The position numbers and the translations under genes were made by a program. This document shows, piece by piece, positions 26,641 through 35,245 of a DNA stretch of 64,000 bases. The stretch comes from Demequina zhanjiangensis (lineage in GTDB: Bacteria; Actinomycetota; Actinomycetes; Actinomycetales; Demequinaceae). The stretch is taken from assembly GCF_030418315.1 (NCBI RefSeq), contig NZ_JAUHPV010000005.1, forward strand, positions 62,001 through 126,000, written 5' to 3'. How positions within the stretch are numbered: the stretch's first letter is position 1; each line of letters begins with the position of its first letter. Below the pieces are notes generated by a model. The model had not been told where the DNA came from and searched no databases. It saw only the letters and a list, made by a program, of their open reading frames with translations.

Positions 26641-27912
26641 ATGGCACGATGGAACACCATCGCGCGTGGCGCGGCCCTGGCGGCCGTCGCGACGCTGGCG
26701 CTGGCCGCCTGCTCCACCGACGAGGGCTCGGAGACGAGCTCGTCGTCCGACGGTGGCGGCGCTACCGGCGACGGGCTGAAGATCGGCTCGCTGCTCCCGA
26801 TCACCGGTTCGCTCGCCTTCCTCGGCCCGCCTGAGGTCGCTGGTGTCGACCTCGCGATCACCGAGATCAACGAGGCTGGCGGTGTGCTGGGCTCGGACGT
26901 CGAGGTCATCCACGCCGACTCGTCCGACACCGCGAACCCGCAGATCGCCTCGCAGTCGGTCTCCGACCTGATCTCGCAGGGCGTCGCCGGCATCGTCGGT
27001 GCTGCGTCGTCGTCCGTCTCGCTGAACGTGGTCGACGACATCGCCGCTGCGTCGGTCGTGCAGATCTCGCCCGCGAACACCTCGACCGCGCTGTCGGGCT
27101 ACTCGCCCTTCTACTTCCGCGTGGCGCCGCCGGACACCGTTCAGGGTTCCGCGCTGGGCAACGTGATCGTCGCCGACGGCGTCGAGAACCTCGGCATCCT
27201 GGTGTTCGAGGACGACTACGGCACGTCGCTGCGCGACGTGGTGGTCTCGACGGTCGAGGCCGAGGGCGTCAACGTCACCTACGGTGGCACCGAGACCTTC
27301 GACCCCACCGCGACGAACTTCTCCGCCGAGGTTCAGGCCGTGATGGCCACGAACCCCGACGCGATCCTCGTCATCGCGTTCGACCAGACCTACCAGCTCA
27401 TCCCTGAGCTCGTGGGCGCGGGCTTCCCCGGTTCGGAGCTGTACTTCACGGACGGCAACACCGCCGACTACTCGGCCGACTTCGAGCCGGGCACCCTCGA
27501 GGGCGCCAAGGGCACCATCCCGGGCGCCAACCCGTCCGAGGACTTCCAGGCCCTCCTGGACGAGGCGAACGGTTCGCCGCTCGACTCGTACTCGTACGGT
27601 GCTGAGTCCTACGACTCGACCATCCTGCTCGCCCTCGCGGCGGTCAAGGGTGGCGCGACCGACGGCGCGACGGTGCAGGCCAACATGGCTGCCGTGTCCG
27701 GTGCCAACGGTGGAACCGAGTGCGACAGCTTCGCCGCGTGCGTCGAGCTGATCGAGGCCGGCGAGGAGATCCAGTACATGGCTGTCTCCGGCTCCGGTCC
27801 GTTCAACGAGGCGAACGACCCGTCGTCCGCGTACATCGGTGTGTACGAGTACGACGAGAACAACGTCAACATCTGGACCGAGGCCGTCTACGGCGAGGTC
27901 CCCGCAGCCTAA
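26641..27912 (+). CDS. Branched-chain amino-acid ABC transporter substrate-binding lipoprotein (LivJ/LivK type)
   Basis: 423 residues. A signal peptide with lipobox LAAC (Cys24) is followed by a Ser/Gly-rich linker (about 25-46). Then comes the periplasmic-binding fold of the LivJ family: LKIGSLLPITGSLAFLGPPEVAGVDLAITEINEAGG, QIASQSVSDLISQGVAGIVG, and VQISPANTSTALS near the ligand cleft. It probably delivers leucine, isoleucine, valine or related amino acids to the LivHMGF complex encoded convergently downstream. The gene has its own leader and a strong terminator, allowing much higher expression than the permease genes. The ligand is inferred from family only. Confidence 0.9.
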   Translation: MARWNTIARGAALAAVATLALAACSTDEGSETSSSSDGGGATGDGLKIGSLLPITGSLAFLGPPEVAGVDLAITEINEAGGVLGSDVEVIHADSSDTANPQIASQSVSDLISQGVAGIVGAASSSVSLNVVDDIAAASVVQISPANTSTALSGYSPFYFRVAPPDTVQGSALGNVIVADGVENLGILVFEDDYGTSLRDVVVSTVEAEGVNVTYGGTETFDPTATNFSAEVQAVMATNPDAILVIAFDQTYQLIPELVGAGFPGSELYFTDGNTADYSADFEPGTLEGAKGTIPGANPSEDFQALLDEANGSPLDSYSYGAESYDSTILLALAAVKGGATDGATVQANMAAVSGANGGTECDSFAACVELIEAGEEIQYMAVSGSGPFNEANDPSSAYIGVYEYDENNVNIWTEAVYGEVPAA

Positions 27913-27929
27913 GCTGCTCAGTTGAGTGG

Positions 27930-27959
27930 AAGGGCCCCCGGCTTCGGCCGGGGGCCCTT
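27930..27959 (+). terminator. Intrinsic terminator with UUCG loop
   Basis: A perfect 13-bp stem AAGGGCCCCCGGC/GCCGGGGGCCCTT closed by the stable TTCG tetraloop and followed by TTT, 18 bases after the stop. Confidence 0.9.
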
Positions 27960-27962
27960 TCG

Positions 27963-28321
27963 CATGCCCGCGTGCGGCGGCGGGACCGACTCCGGGCCCG
28001 CTGCGCACGTTCCCGGGCCCTCGAGGCCGACGCTGGTGTCTGCACGCCGGTCCGGGCGGACCGTGGCTCCACCAGGTCTTCCCGGCGATGTGACCATCGC
28101 TTTCTGGCGTGTGCCCCGCACGGTGGGCGCGTCACAGGCTCTGGGCGTGACACCGGCGCAGGGGGCCGCTCAGGGGCCGACGCTCCACGGCAGCGGCAGG
28201 AGGCGCCTGGCGCTCTTAGGGGCACGGCACGGCCGCGTACCGGCCTGCCGCTCGCGCCGGGGGAGCGCGGCACCACGCGCTCTCCGGAGCGCGTCGGCGG
28301 CGGCACGGCCACCGCGGCATG
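27963..28321. other. Intergenic stretch without a supported gene
   Basis: About 360 bases between the two convergent liv units. Open frames occur on both strands, but their products are Arg/Pro/Ala-rich with no recognisable domain, start signal or family. Short inverted repeats such as CGGTCC-GGGC-GGACCG and GCGCTC-TCCG-GAGCGC are present. It could be decayed sequence. I see no RNA gene. Confidence 0.5.
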
Positions 28322-28323
28322 CA

Positions 28324-28356
28324 GAAGGCCCCGCCACCTTGCGGTGACGGGGCCCT
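28324..28356 (-). terminator. Probable terminator of livHMGF
   Basis: An imperfect but long stem (GAAGGCCCCGCCACC with GGTGACGGGGCCCTTC, one bulge and one mismatch) and a 4-base loop, just beyond the livF stop on the minus strand. The T tract is weak. Confidence 0.65.
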
Positions 28357-28371
28357 TCGCGTGGAGCGCTG

Positions 28372-29100
28372 CTAGGCGCCGAGGGTACCGAGGTACAGCT
28401 CGATGACCTTGGGGTCCTTGAGCAGCTCCTGGCCGGTCGCGGTGTACGCGGACGTGCCCTGATCGAGCACGTAGCCGCGGTCCGCGATCTGGAGGCAGCG
28501 ACGAGCGTTCTGCTCGACCATGATCACCGTGACACCGGTGCGGTTGATGTCGCGCGTGCGGACGAAGGTCTCGTCCTGGCGCGCAGGGGAGAGGCCCGCT
28601 GACGGCTCGTCCAGAAGCAGCACGTGCGGGTCCATCATGAGCGCGCGGGCCATGGCGACCATCTGACGCTCACCGCCCGAGAGGGACCCCGCACGCTGCG
28701 TGCGACGCTCGCCGAGCACGGGGAACAGGTCGACGATCTTCTCGAACTGCTCCTTGAATTTCTTGTGGGCCTGGTAGCTGCCCATCTCGAGGTTCTCCTC
28801 GATCGTGAGGGAGGGGAACACGTTGTTCGTCTGCGGGACGAACCCGATGCCCTTCTTCACGAGCTCGTCGGCGCGCTTGTTGGTGATGTTCTCACCCGCG
28901 AGCGTCACTGAGCCTGAACGGATGGGAACCAGACCGAAGAGGGCCTTGAGGAACGTCGACTTACCGGCGCCGTTGGGGCCGATGATGCCGATCAGCTCGC
29001 CCTCGCGGACCTCCATCGTGCATCCGTTGAGGATGTCGATGCCGGGAAGGTAGCCGGCGATGATGTCGTCGGCGTGCAGGATGACAGGTGCGTCGTTCAC
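28372..29100 (-). CDS. livF: Branched-chain amino-acid ABC transporter ATP-binding protein LivF
   Basis: 242 residues from GTG. Walker A GPNGAGKST, Q-loop FVPQTNNVF, signature LSGGERQM, Walker B VLLLDEPSAGLSP and the switch segment VIMVEQNARR are all intact; the Gln/Asn after VE in place of the His of most ABC proteins is normal for LivF. Last gene of livHMGF; it begins directly after the livG stop. Confidence 0.95.
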   Translation of the reverse strand: MNDAPVILHADDIIAGYLPGIDILNGCTMEVREGELIGIIGPNGAGKSTFLKALFGLVPIRSGSVTLAGENITNKRADELVKKGIGFVPQTNNVFPSLTIEENLEMGSYQAHKKFKEQFEKIVDLFPVLGERRTQRAGSLSGGERQMVAMARALMMDPHVLLLDEPSAGLSPARQDETFVRTRDINRTGVTVIMVEQNARRCLQIADRGYVLDQGTSAYTATGQELLKDPKVIELYLGTLGA

Positions 29101-29964
29101 TTACCGCTCCTCGAACAGGTCGGTGTCGTGGTGCGCGCCCAGGTAGGCATCCTGCACCGCGGGGTTGGCCATCACGGTTCCGGGCGGACCCTCGGCGATG
29201 ATCTTGCCTTCGGCCATGACCACCACCCAGTCGGAGATCCGGCGGACCATGTGCATGTCGTGCTCGACGAACAGGACTGTGACGCCCTGGTTCTTCAGCT
29301 CGATGATGTGGTCCAGGAGAGACTCGGTGAGCGCCGGGTTGACGCCTGCCATCGGCTCGTCGAGCATGACGATCTCGGGGTCGGACATGAGCGCGCGGGC
29401 CATCTCGAGCAGCTTCCGCTGTCCGCCCGAGAGCTCGCCGGCGTAGTCGTCACGCTTCTTGTCGAGCTTGAAGCGCACGAGGAGCTCCTCGGCCTTCTCG
29501 GTGATCTCCTGCTCCTGCTTCTTCCACAGTGCGGGGAAGAAGGCGCGGGCGAGGTTCTCGCCGACCTGGTTCGCCGCCCCGAGACGCATGTTCTCGATCA
29601 CGGTCATGCGCGACAGCGCCTTCGTGAGCTGGAATGTGCGGACCATGCCGGACCGCGCGACCTGCGCGGGCGACTTGGAGTGGAGCGAGAAGCCGTTGAA
29701 GGACCACTCACCGGTCTGCGGTCGGTCGAAGCCCGTCAGCAGGTTGAAGAACGTGGACTTTCCCGCACCGTTCGGCCCGATCAGCGCCGTGATGGCGTTG
29801 CGCTGGACCTCGAAGTGCTCGACGTCGACGGCAGTCAGTCCGCCGAAGCGGCGCTGGATGTTGTCCGCGACGATGATCTTGTCCATCTTGGGGGCGCCGG
29901 CCTCATGGGGCACGAGCGCGAACGGGTCGGCGGACGTGGGCGTCGCCTTCTTCTTGTCAGCCAT
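29101..29964 (-). CDS. livG: Branched-chain amino-acid ABC transporter ATP-binding protein LivG
   Basis: 287 residues. An unusual polar N-terminus of about 30 residues (KKKATPTSADPF) precedes the ABC domain. Walker A GPNGAGKSTFFN, signature LSGGQRKLLEMARAL, Walker B IVMLDEPMAGVNP and switch His FVEHDMHMV are present, and the Liv-specific C-terminus ends in VMANPAVQDAYLG. It overlaps livM by 8 bases. Confidence 0.95.
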   Translation of the reverse strand: MADKKKATPTSADPFALVPHEAGAPKMDKIIVADNIQRRFGGLTAVDVEHFEVQRNAITALIGPNGAGKSTFFNLLTGFDRPQTGEWSFNGFSLHSKSPAQVARSGMVRTFQLTKALSRMTVIENMRLGAANQVGENLARAFFPALWKKQEQEITEKAEELLVRFKLDKKRDDYAGELSGGQRKLLEMARALMSDPEIVMLDEPMAGVNPALTESLLDHIIELKNQGVTVLFVEHDMHMVRRISDWVVVMAEGKIIAEGPPGTVMANPAVQDAYLGAHHDTDLFEER

Positions 29965-30940
29965 TGATCGCCAGCTCCCTCCTGTTTCCGAGGATGCCTT
30001 GTGGTCTGAAGATGACCAGCAGCATCAGGGTGACACCGACGAGCATGAGAGCGAAAGGCTCACGCTGGGTCGCGTTCATCAGCGTCTCGGGGATGAACAT
30101 GGCCGAGAGCCCCTTGACGACCACGAGCGCCATCCAGAACAGCGCCGAGCCGAGGATCGGACCGAAGACGGTCGCGGCGCCGCCGAGGAGCAGCAGCGTC
30201 CAGATCCAGAACGTGGTGGGACGGCCCATCGAGTCGGGCTGGACGGCGTTTCCGAACGACCAGAGGATTCCGCCGAGCGCGCCGATGACGCCTCCGATGA
30301 CGAGCGCCTGCATCTTGTAGGCGTAGACGTTCTTGCCGAGCGAGCGGACGGCGTCCTCGTCCTCGCGGATGCCCTTGAGCACGCGACCCCATGGGGACTT
30401 GGCGAGCATCCAGAACAGCCAGGCGAACAGGGCGACGAGGCCCCACGAGACCACGACCAGCCACCACGAGGTGGAGGCGGTGCCGTGAAGGGTCCAGGGC
30501 CCGATGGTGATCTGCTCGGAGGGGAACGGCGAGAGCGACTCGAAAGGCTCCTTGAAGTCGGTGCCTCGGATTCCCGTGGAGCCGCCGGTGATGTTCTTCA
30601 TCACCGAGGATCTGCCCAGGAATCTGACGAACTCCGCCGCCGCGATGGTCACGATCGCCAGATAGTCGCCCTTGAGCTTCAGCGTGGGCCATCCGAGCAG
30701 GAGGCCGAAGGCCATCGCGAGCAGGATCGCCACGAGGATGCCGAGCAGCATGCCGCCGCCTTCGCGGACGGTGATGGCGTAGCCGTACATGCCCAGGAGC
30801 ATGAAGCCCGCGTGGCCCATGTTGAGCAGTCCGGTGAGACCGAAGTGGAAGTTCAGTCCGATGGCCGCCAGCGCGAACGCGGCGGTGGCGGGTGCGAAGA
30901 GCTCGCGCCCGGCGTTGACGAGAAGGTCTGCGAAGTCCAT
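29957..30940 (-). CDS. livM: Branched-chain amino-acid ABC transporter permease LivM
   Basis: 327 residues with about nine hydrophobic helices. The LivM block GLTGLLNMGHAGFMLLGMYGYA lies near the N-terminus (about 30-52) and the coupling-helix region KSPWGRVLKGIREDEDAVRSLGKNV near residue 200. It pairs with LivH. It starts three bases after the livH stop. Confidence 0.94.
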   Translation of the reverse strand: MDFADLLVNAGRELFAPATAAFALAAIGLNFHFGLTGLLNMGHAGFMLLGMYGYAITVREGGGMLLGILVAILLAMAFGLLLGWPTLKLKGDYLAIVTIAAAEFVRFLGRSSVMKNITGGSTGIRGTDFKEPFESLSPFPSEQITIGPWTLHGTASTSWWLVVVSWGLVALFAWLFWMLAKSPWGRVLKGIREDEDAVRSLGKNVYAYKMQALVIGGVIGALGGILWSFGNAVQPDSMGRPTTFWIWTLLLLGGAATVFGPILGSALFWMALVVVKGLSAMFIPETLMNATQREPFALMLVGVTLMLLVIFRPQGILGNRRELAING

Positions 30941-30943
30941 GCG

Positions 30944-32050
30944 CTATCCGACCCTTTCCGCTCGACCGAGGATTCCCTGGGGTCGCACGAGCAGCACCAG
31001 GATGAGGATCACGAGCGCGGTCGCGACCTTGAGGTCGGCCGGGAGCCACAGCGTGGACATCTCGGCGACGACGCCGATCACGAGGGATCCGACCAGCGCA
31101 CCGAACGCCTGACCGAGACCGCCGAGCGTGACGGCGGCGAACATCAGCATGAGCAGACGGGCACCCGCGTCGAACGCGGTGCCGTTGTCGTACAGGGCGA
31201 GGAGCACACCGCCGAGGCCCGCGAGGCCGGCGGCAAGGACCCACACGAGGCGGATGATCTTCGAGACCTGGATGCCGGAGGCCGAGGCGAGCGCCGGGTT
31301 GTCCGAGACCGCGCGGGTCGCGCGCCCGAGGCGGGTCCTCAGCAGGAACCAGGACACGCCGCCCAGGCACGCGAGGGCGATGACCAGCGAGATAAGCGTC
31401 TGCCGTCCGATCGAGAAGACGCCGAGGTCGATCGACTCATCGATCGCGATGGTGAGGCGGACGCGACCGCCGCCGATCCACCACTGGATGAAGTTGAGCA
31501 GCGCGAGCGAGAGACCGATGGAGACGATCATCTGCTGCACCATGGCGACGCCGCGACGTCGCAGGGGCGCCCACAGGAACTTGTCCTGCAGCCAGCCCGT
31601 GCCGGCGGAGACGGCGATCGCGATGATGGCGCCGACCACGAGCGGAAGCCCGATGTTGAACGAGGTGGGCACGAACGGGATCGTGATGTCCTGCGGCGTC
31701 ACCAGGAAGTAGCAGAGGATCGCACCGAACGAGACCTGCTCGCCGTGTGCGAAGTTGCTCAGCCCCGTGGTGCCGTAGATGAGGGACAGGCCCACGGACG
31801 CAAGTGCCAGAAGCGTTCCGAATGCGAGGCCGTTGACAAGCTGCTGGAGCCAGCGGATCTGGCCCGTGCCTGTGGCGTCTGTGGTCGCGATCTCGTCGCC
31901 CGACGTGTCCGCAGCGACCACCTGGGCCGCTGCATCGGTCGCCTGCGCGCTGTCCGACATGATCACTGAGACAAGGGTGATCGCAGTCGCTGCGAGCAGG
32001 AAGACGACGATCGCACGCACGATGACGCGGCGATCGATGGTGGTCGTCAC
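30944..32050 (-). CDS. livH: Branched-chain amino-acid ABC transporter permease LivH, N-terminally extended
   Basis: 368 residues from GTG, about 60 more than E. coli LivH. The first helix (about 8-31) looks like a signal anchor and is followed by a polar stretch of about 35 residues (TDAAAQVVAADTSGDEIATTDATG). The permease core then begins: LVNGLAFGTLLALASVGLSLIYGTTGLSNFAHGE, with the family motif, and continues through SDNPALASASGIQV (coupling region). First gene of the minus-strand operon. An AGGAGG site lies at 32057-32062. Confidence 0.93.
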   Translation of the reverse strand: MTTTIDRRVIVRAIVVFLLAATAITLVSVIMSDSAQATDAAAQVVAADTSGDEIATTDATGTGQIRWLQQLVNGLAFGTLLALASVGLSLIYGTTGLSNFAHGEQVSFGAILCYFLVTPQDITIPFVPTSFNIGLPLVVGAIIAIAVSAGTGWLQDKFLWAPLRRRGVAMVQQMIVSIGLSLALLNFIQWWIGGGRVRLTIAIDESIDLGVFSIGRQTLISLVIALACLGGVSWFLLRTRLGRATRAVSDNPALASASGIQVSKIIRLVWVLAAGLAGLGGVLLALYDNGTAFDAGARLLMLMFAAVTLGGLGQAFGALVGSLVIGVVAEMSTLWLPADLKVATALVILILVLLVRPQGILGRAERVG

Positions 32051-32076
32051 TGTTTCCTCCTGTTAGGGATTCCGCC

Positions 32077-32082
32077 AATCTA
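32077..32082 (-). promoter_or_regulatory. Possible -10 box (TAGATT) for livHMGF
   Basis: TAGATT on the minus strand lies 26 bases before the livH GTG, leaving a short leader with the AGGAGG site. No clear -35. Confidence 0.35.
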
Positions 32083-32151
32083 GACCAGCCATGTTTCGTT
32101 TGTGTAGCGGACCGATAACGTCATGGAGACGGCAAGATTCCTGCTGAAACG

Positions 32152-32562
32152 CTAAGAATCCTGCGAATCGGAAATGAGAAAGCAGGTAAGCCGCGCGGTA
32201 GCGACCCGTTGTCCCTTGCCGTCCACGACCTCGATCGAGTACGTGCAGACGCGACCGCCGAGGTGCAGCGCCGAGGCAGTTCCCGTGACGAGGCCGTCGC
32301 GCACGCCCCGATGGTGGGTGATGGACAGCTCCGTCCCCACAGCCGCGCGACCCTTGCCCGCATGCACCTGAGCTCCGTACGAGCCGAGCGTCTCCGCGAG
32401 CGCCGCGGTGGCGCCGCCGTGGAGGAGGCCGAAGGGCTGCGTGTTGCCCTCGACTGGCATCGTGCCGACGACCCTGTCGGCGGTGACCTCGGACAGGGAG
32501 ATGCCGAGCCGCTCCATCAGGGAGCCTGGTACGACCGCGGCAGCGTCTTCGATGTCAGTCAT
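32152..32562 (-). CDS. Hotdog-fold acyl-CoA thioesterase (PaaI type)
   Basis: 136 residues. The family motif GLLHGGATAALAETLGSYGA (about 46-65) carries the LLHGG turn and the helix Glu that act in PaaI/4HBT thioesterases. GTELSITHHRGVRDG and GRVCTYSIEVVDGKGQRVATARLTC complete the hotdog fold. The acyl-CoA substrate is unknown. Divergent from polA, with only 18 bases between the two start codons. Confidence 0.88.
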   Translation of the reverse strand: MTDIEDAAAVVPGSLMERLGISLSEVTADRVVGTMPVEGNTQPFGLLHGGATAALAETLGSYGAQVHAGKGRAAVGTELSITHHRGVRDGLVTGTASALHLGGRVCTYSIEVVDGKGQRVATARLTCFLISDSQDS

Positions 32563-32567
32563 GGCGA

Positions 32568-32573
32568 TAGGTT
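32568..32573 (+). promoter_or_regulatory. Probable -10 box (TAGGTT) for leaderless polA
   Basis: TAGGTT ends seven bases before the polA GTG in the 18-base gap between two divergent start codons. There is no room for a leader with a ribosome-binding site. Confidence 0.5.
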
Positions 32574-32580
32574 GTCATGT

Positions 32581-35235
32581 GTGAGCGCTACTCCCCAAGG
32601 AACTCTTCTGCTGGTCGACGGACTCTCCATGGCGTTCAGGGCCTTCTTCGGCCTGCCGGTGGAGAACTTCTCCACCTCGACAGGCACGCCCACCAACGCC
32701 GTGTACGGCTTCACGACGATGCTCGCGACCCTCATGCGGGACCGCGAGCCGACGCACGTCGCCGTGGCCTTCGACCTTCCGGGAGGCACGTTCCGCACCG
32801 AACGTCTCCCGTCGTACAAGGGCACTCGGGACGCGACGCCTCCCGAGTTCGAGCCCCAGGTCCCGCTGATCAGGGAGATGCTGCAGGCGCTCGGCGTCGC
32901 GTCCGTGGACAAGGAGCGGTACGAGGCCGACGACCTGCTCGCCACCTACGCCAGGCTTGGCAGCGAGGCCGGTCTCCGGGTGCTCGTGGTGTCGGGTGAC
33001 CGCGACACGATCCAGCTGGTCAACGACGACGTCACGCTGCTGTACCCCCGCAAGGGCGTCTCGGACCTCGTGGAGTTCACTCCCGACGCGGTGCGGGAGA
33101 AGTACGGTGTCGCGCCGGGGCAGTACCCGGACCTTGCGGCGCTGGTCGGGGAGACCTCCGACAACCTGCCTGGGGTTCCGGGCGTGGGACCGAAGACGGC
33201 CGCCAAGTGGATCGGGGTCTACGGTGGGCTCGAGGAGATCCTCTCCCAGGCCGACGACGTGCCTGGCAAGGCGGGGCAGAGCCTGCGTGACCATCTCGAC
33301 CAGGTGCGGCTCAACCGCGAGCTGAACCACCTGCTGACCGACCTCGAGGTGCCCCTCGACCTCGAGGCGCTGTCCTACGGCGGGGCCGACGCTCAGGCGA
33401 TCCACGAGATGTGCGACGCGCTCCAGTTCCGCACGTTGCGCGACAGGCTGCTGCCCTTCGTCGTCGGCGACGCGGAGGCTCCCGCCGAATCGCGTGACGA
33501 GGTGGAGGTCGTGCTCGAGGGCGCGGTCGACGCGGTGACGGCCCTGACCGGCGCCGTGACGCTCCACGTCGACGGCAGGACGGGGGCCGACGCGGACGCG
33601 TGGGCGGTGGGCGTGTTCCACGGCGGCGAGGCCTGGGGGATCGACCTGTCCTCGCTCACCTCGGCAGAGGAGGAGAGCCTGACAGGTTGGCTCGCCGACG
33701 CCACGGTGCCCAAGACCCTGCATGGCGCGAAGGATGCATGGCACTCGCTCGCGGCCCGGGGGATCGAGCTGCGCGGCATCGTCGGGGACACGCAGATCGC
33801 GGCGTTCCTGGTGAATCCGGACCAGCGCGGATTCGATCTGGACTCGGTCCTCCAGCGCTACCTGGGCGCCGTGCCGTCCGCGTCCGCCGGAGGAGACGAG
33901 CTCGACCTCGGGCTCTCGACGTCGCCGGGGCTCGCCGCAGGGGAGCGCGCGGCGCACGTCGCGGCGCTCGCCGATCTGCTCGACGCTGAGGTCGAGTCGC
34001 GCGGGATGTCCGATCTGTACGCAGACCTCGAGATCCCGCTCGTGTCGGTGCTCGCGCGCATGGAGGATGCGGGGATCGCCGTCGACACCGCCCACCTCGA
34101 CTCGCTCTCCGACGAGGCGCTCGGCCGGGCCGCTCTCGCCGCGCAGGACGCGTACGACGCCATCGGGGGAGACCAGGTGAACCTGGGCAGCCCCAAGCAG
34201 CTCCAGGAGGTGCTGTTCGAGCGGCTGGGGATGCCCAAGACGCGGAAGATCAAGACCGGCTACTCGACGGACGCGGGTTCGCTCCAGGAGCTCCATGCGA
34301 AGCGACCCCACCCGTTCCTCGAAGCGCTTCTCGCGCACCGTGACTCCACCAAGCTGGCGCAGATCATCAAGGGCCTCGCGTCAGAGGTGAGGGCCGACGG
34401 CAGGATCCACACCACGTTCTCGCAGACGGTGGCGGCCACCGGCCGACTCAGCTCGCGCGACCCCAACCTCCAGAACATCCCGATCCGCACGGACGAGGGC
34501 CACCGCATCCGCGAGGCCTTCGTCGTGGGCGCGGAGTTCGAGACCCTGGTCACCGCGGACTACAGCCAGATCGAGATGCGGATCATGGCGCATCTCTCCG
34601 GCGACGAGGCGCTCATCGAGGCGTTCCGCGGCGGAGAGGATCTCCATCGGTTCGTCGGCGCGCGTGTGTTCGGCGTCGAGCCGGAGGACGTCACGCCGCA
34701 CATGCGCTCCCAGGTGAAGGCCATGTCCTACGGCCTCGCATACGGGCTGTCGAGCTTCGGGCTGTCGAAGCAGCTCGGTCTTGAGGTGAGCCAGGCGCAG
34801 GCGCTGATGGACGACTACTTCGCGCGGTTCGGTGCCGTGCGGGACTACCTCAAGGGCGTGGTCGCGAAGGCGCGCGAGGACGGCTACACGGAGACGATCT
34901 TCGGTCGTCGGCGCTACATGCCCGACCTGAGCTCCACCAACCGTCAACGCAGGGAGATCGCGGAGCGTGCGGCGCTGAACGCGCCCATCCAGGGGTCTGC
35001 CGCGGACCTCATCAAACGTGCCATGCTTGGTGTCGAGGATCGTCTGCGGGACGAACGTCTGGCCTCCAGGCAGGTGCTTCAGGTGCATGATGAACTCGTG
35101 GTCGAGACGGCCCCCGGAGAGCGGGATGCGGTCGAGGCGATCCTCAGGGAGGAGATGGGTGGCGCGGCCGACCTCGCCGTGCCGCTCGACGTGAACGTCG
35201 GAGCGGGCGCTACGTGGCGCGCCGCAGGACACTAG
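32581..35235 (+). CDS. polA: DNA polymerase I
   Basis: 884 residues from GTG 32581; a longer frame opens at 32209 but overlaps the thioesterase gene. Domains: 5'-3' exonuclease (about 1-300, DGLSMAFRAFFGLP, VAFDLPGGTFR, YEADDLLAT, VVSGDRD), a degenerate 3'-5' exonuclease domain (about 305-500; the proofreading DxE motif is missing, where LHVDGRTG aligns) and the polymerase domain. In the polymerase domain DYSQIEMR starts at catalytic Asp660 and VHDE lies at 835-838. It fills gaps in excision repair and Okazaki processing. Lack of proofreading is usual in actinobacterial Pol I. Confidence 0.97.
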   Translation: MSATPQGTLLLVDGLSMAFRAFFGLPVENFSTSTGTPTNAVYGFTTMLATLMRDREPTHVAVAFDLPGGTFRTERLPSYKGTRDATPPEFEPQVPLIREMLQALGVASVDKERYEADDLLATYARLGSEAGLRVLVVSGDRDTIQLVNDDVTLLYPRKGVSDLVEFTPDAVREKYGVAPGQYPDLAALVGETSDNLPGVPGVGPKTAAKWIGVYGGLEEILSQADDVPGKAGQSLRDHLDQVRLNRELNHLLTDLEVPLDLEALSYGGADAQAIHEMCDALQFRTLRDRLLPFVVGDAEAPAESRDEVEVVLEGAVDAVTALTGAVTLHVDGRTGADADAWAVGVFHGGEAWGIDLSSLTSAEEESLTGWLADATVPKTLHGAKDAWHSLAARGIELRGIVGDTQIAAFLVNPDQRGFDLDSVLQRYLGAVPSASAGGDELDLGLSTSPGLAAGERAAHVAALADLLDAEVESRGMSDLYADLEIPLVSVLARMEDAGIAVDTAHLDSLSDEALGRAALAAQDAYDAIGGDQVNLGSPKQLQEVLFERLGMPKTRKIKTGYSTDAGSLQELHAKRPHPFLEALLAHRDSTKLAQIIKGLASEVRADGRIHTTFSQTVAATGRLSSRDPNLQNIPIRTDEGHRIREAFVVGAEFETLVTADYSQIEMRIMAHLSGDEALIEAFRGGEDLHRFVGARVFGVEPEDVTPHMRSQVKAMSYGLAYGLSSFGLSKQLGLEVSQAQALMDDYFARFGAVRDYLKGVVAKAREDGYTETIFGRRRYMPDLSSTNRQRREIAERAALNAPIQGSAADLIKRAMLGVEDRLRDERLASRQVLQVHDELVVETAPGERDAVEAILREEMGGAADLAVPLDVNVGAGATWRAAGH

Positions 35236-35245
35236 GGATGGTGGC

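Noticed and set aside
27963..28371. Small genes in the gap between the two liv units
   Set aside because: Frames of 70-148 codons exist on both strands but show no start signal, no family features and low-complexity Arg/Pro/Ala composition.
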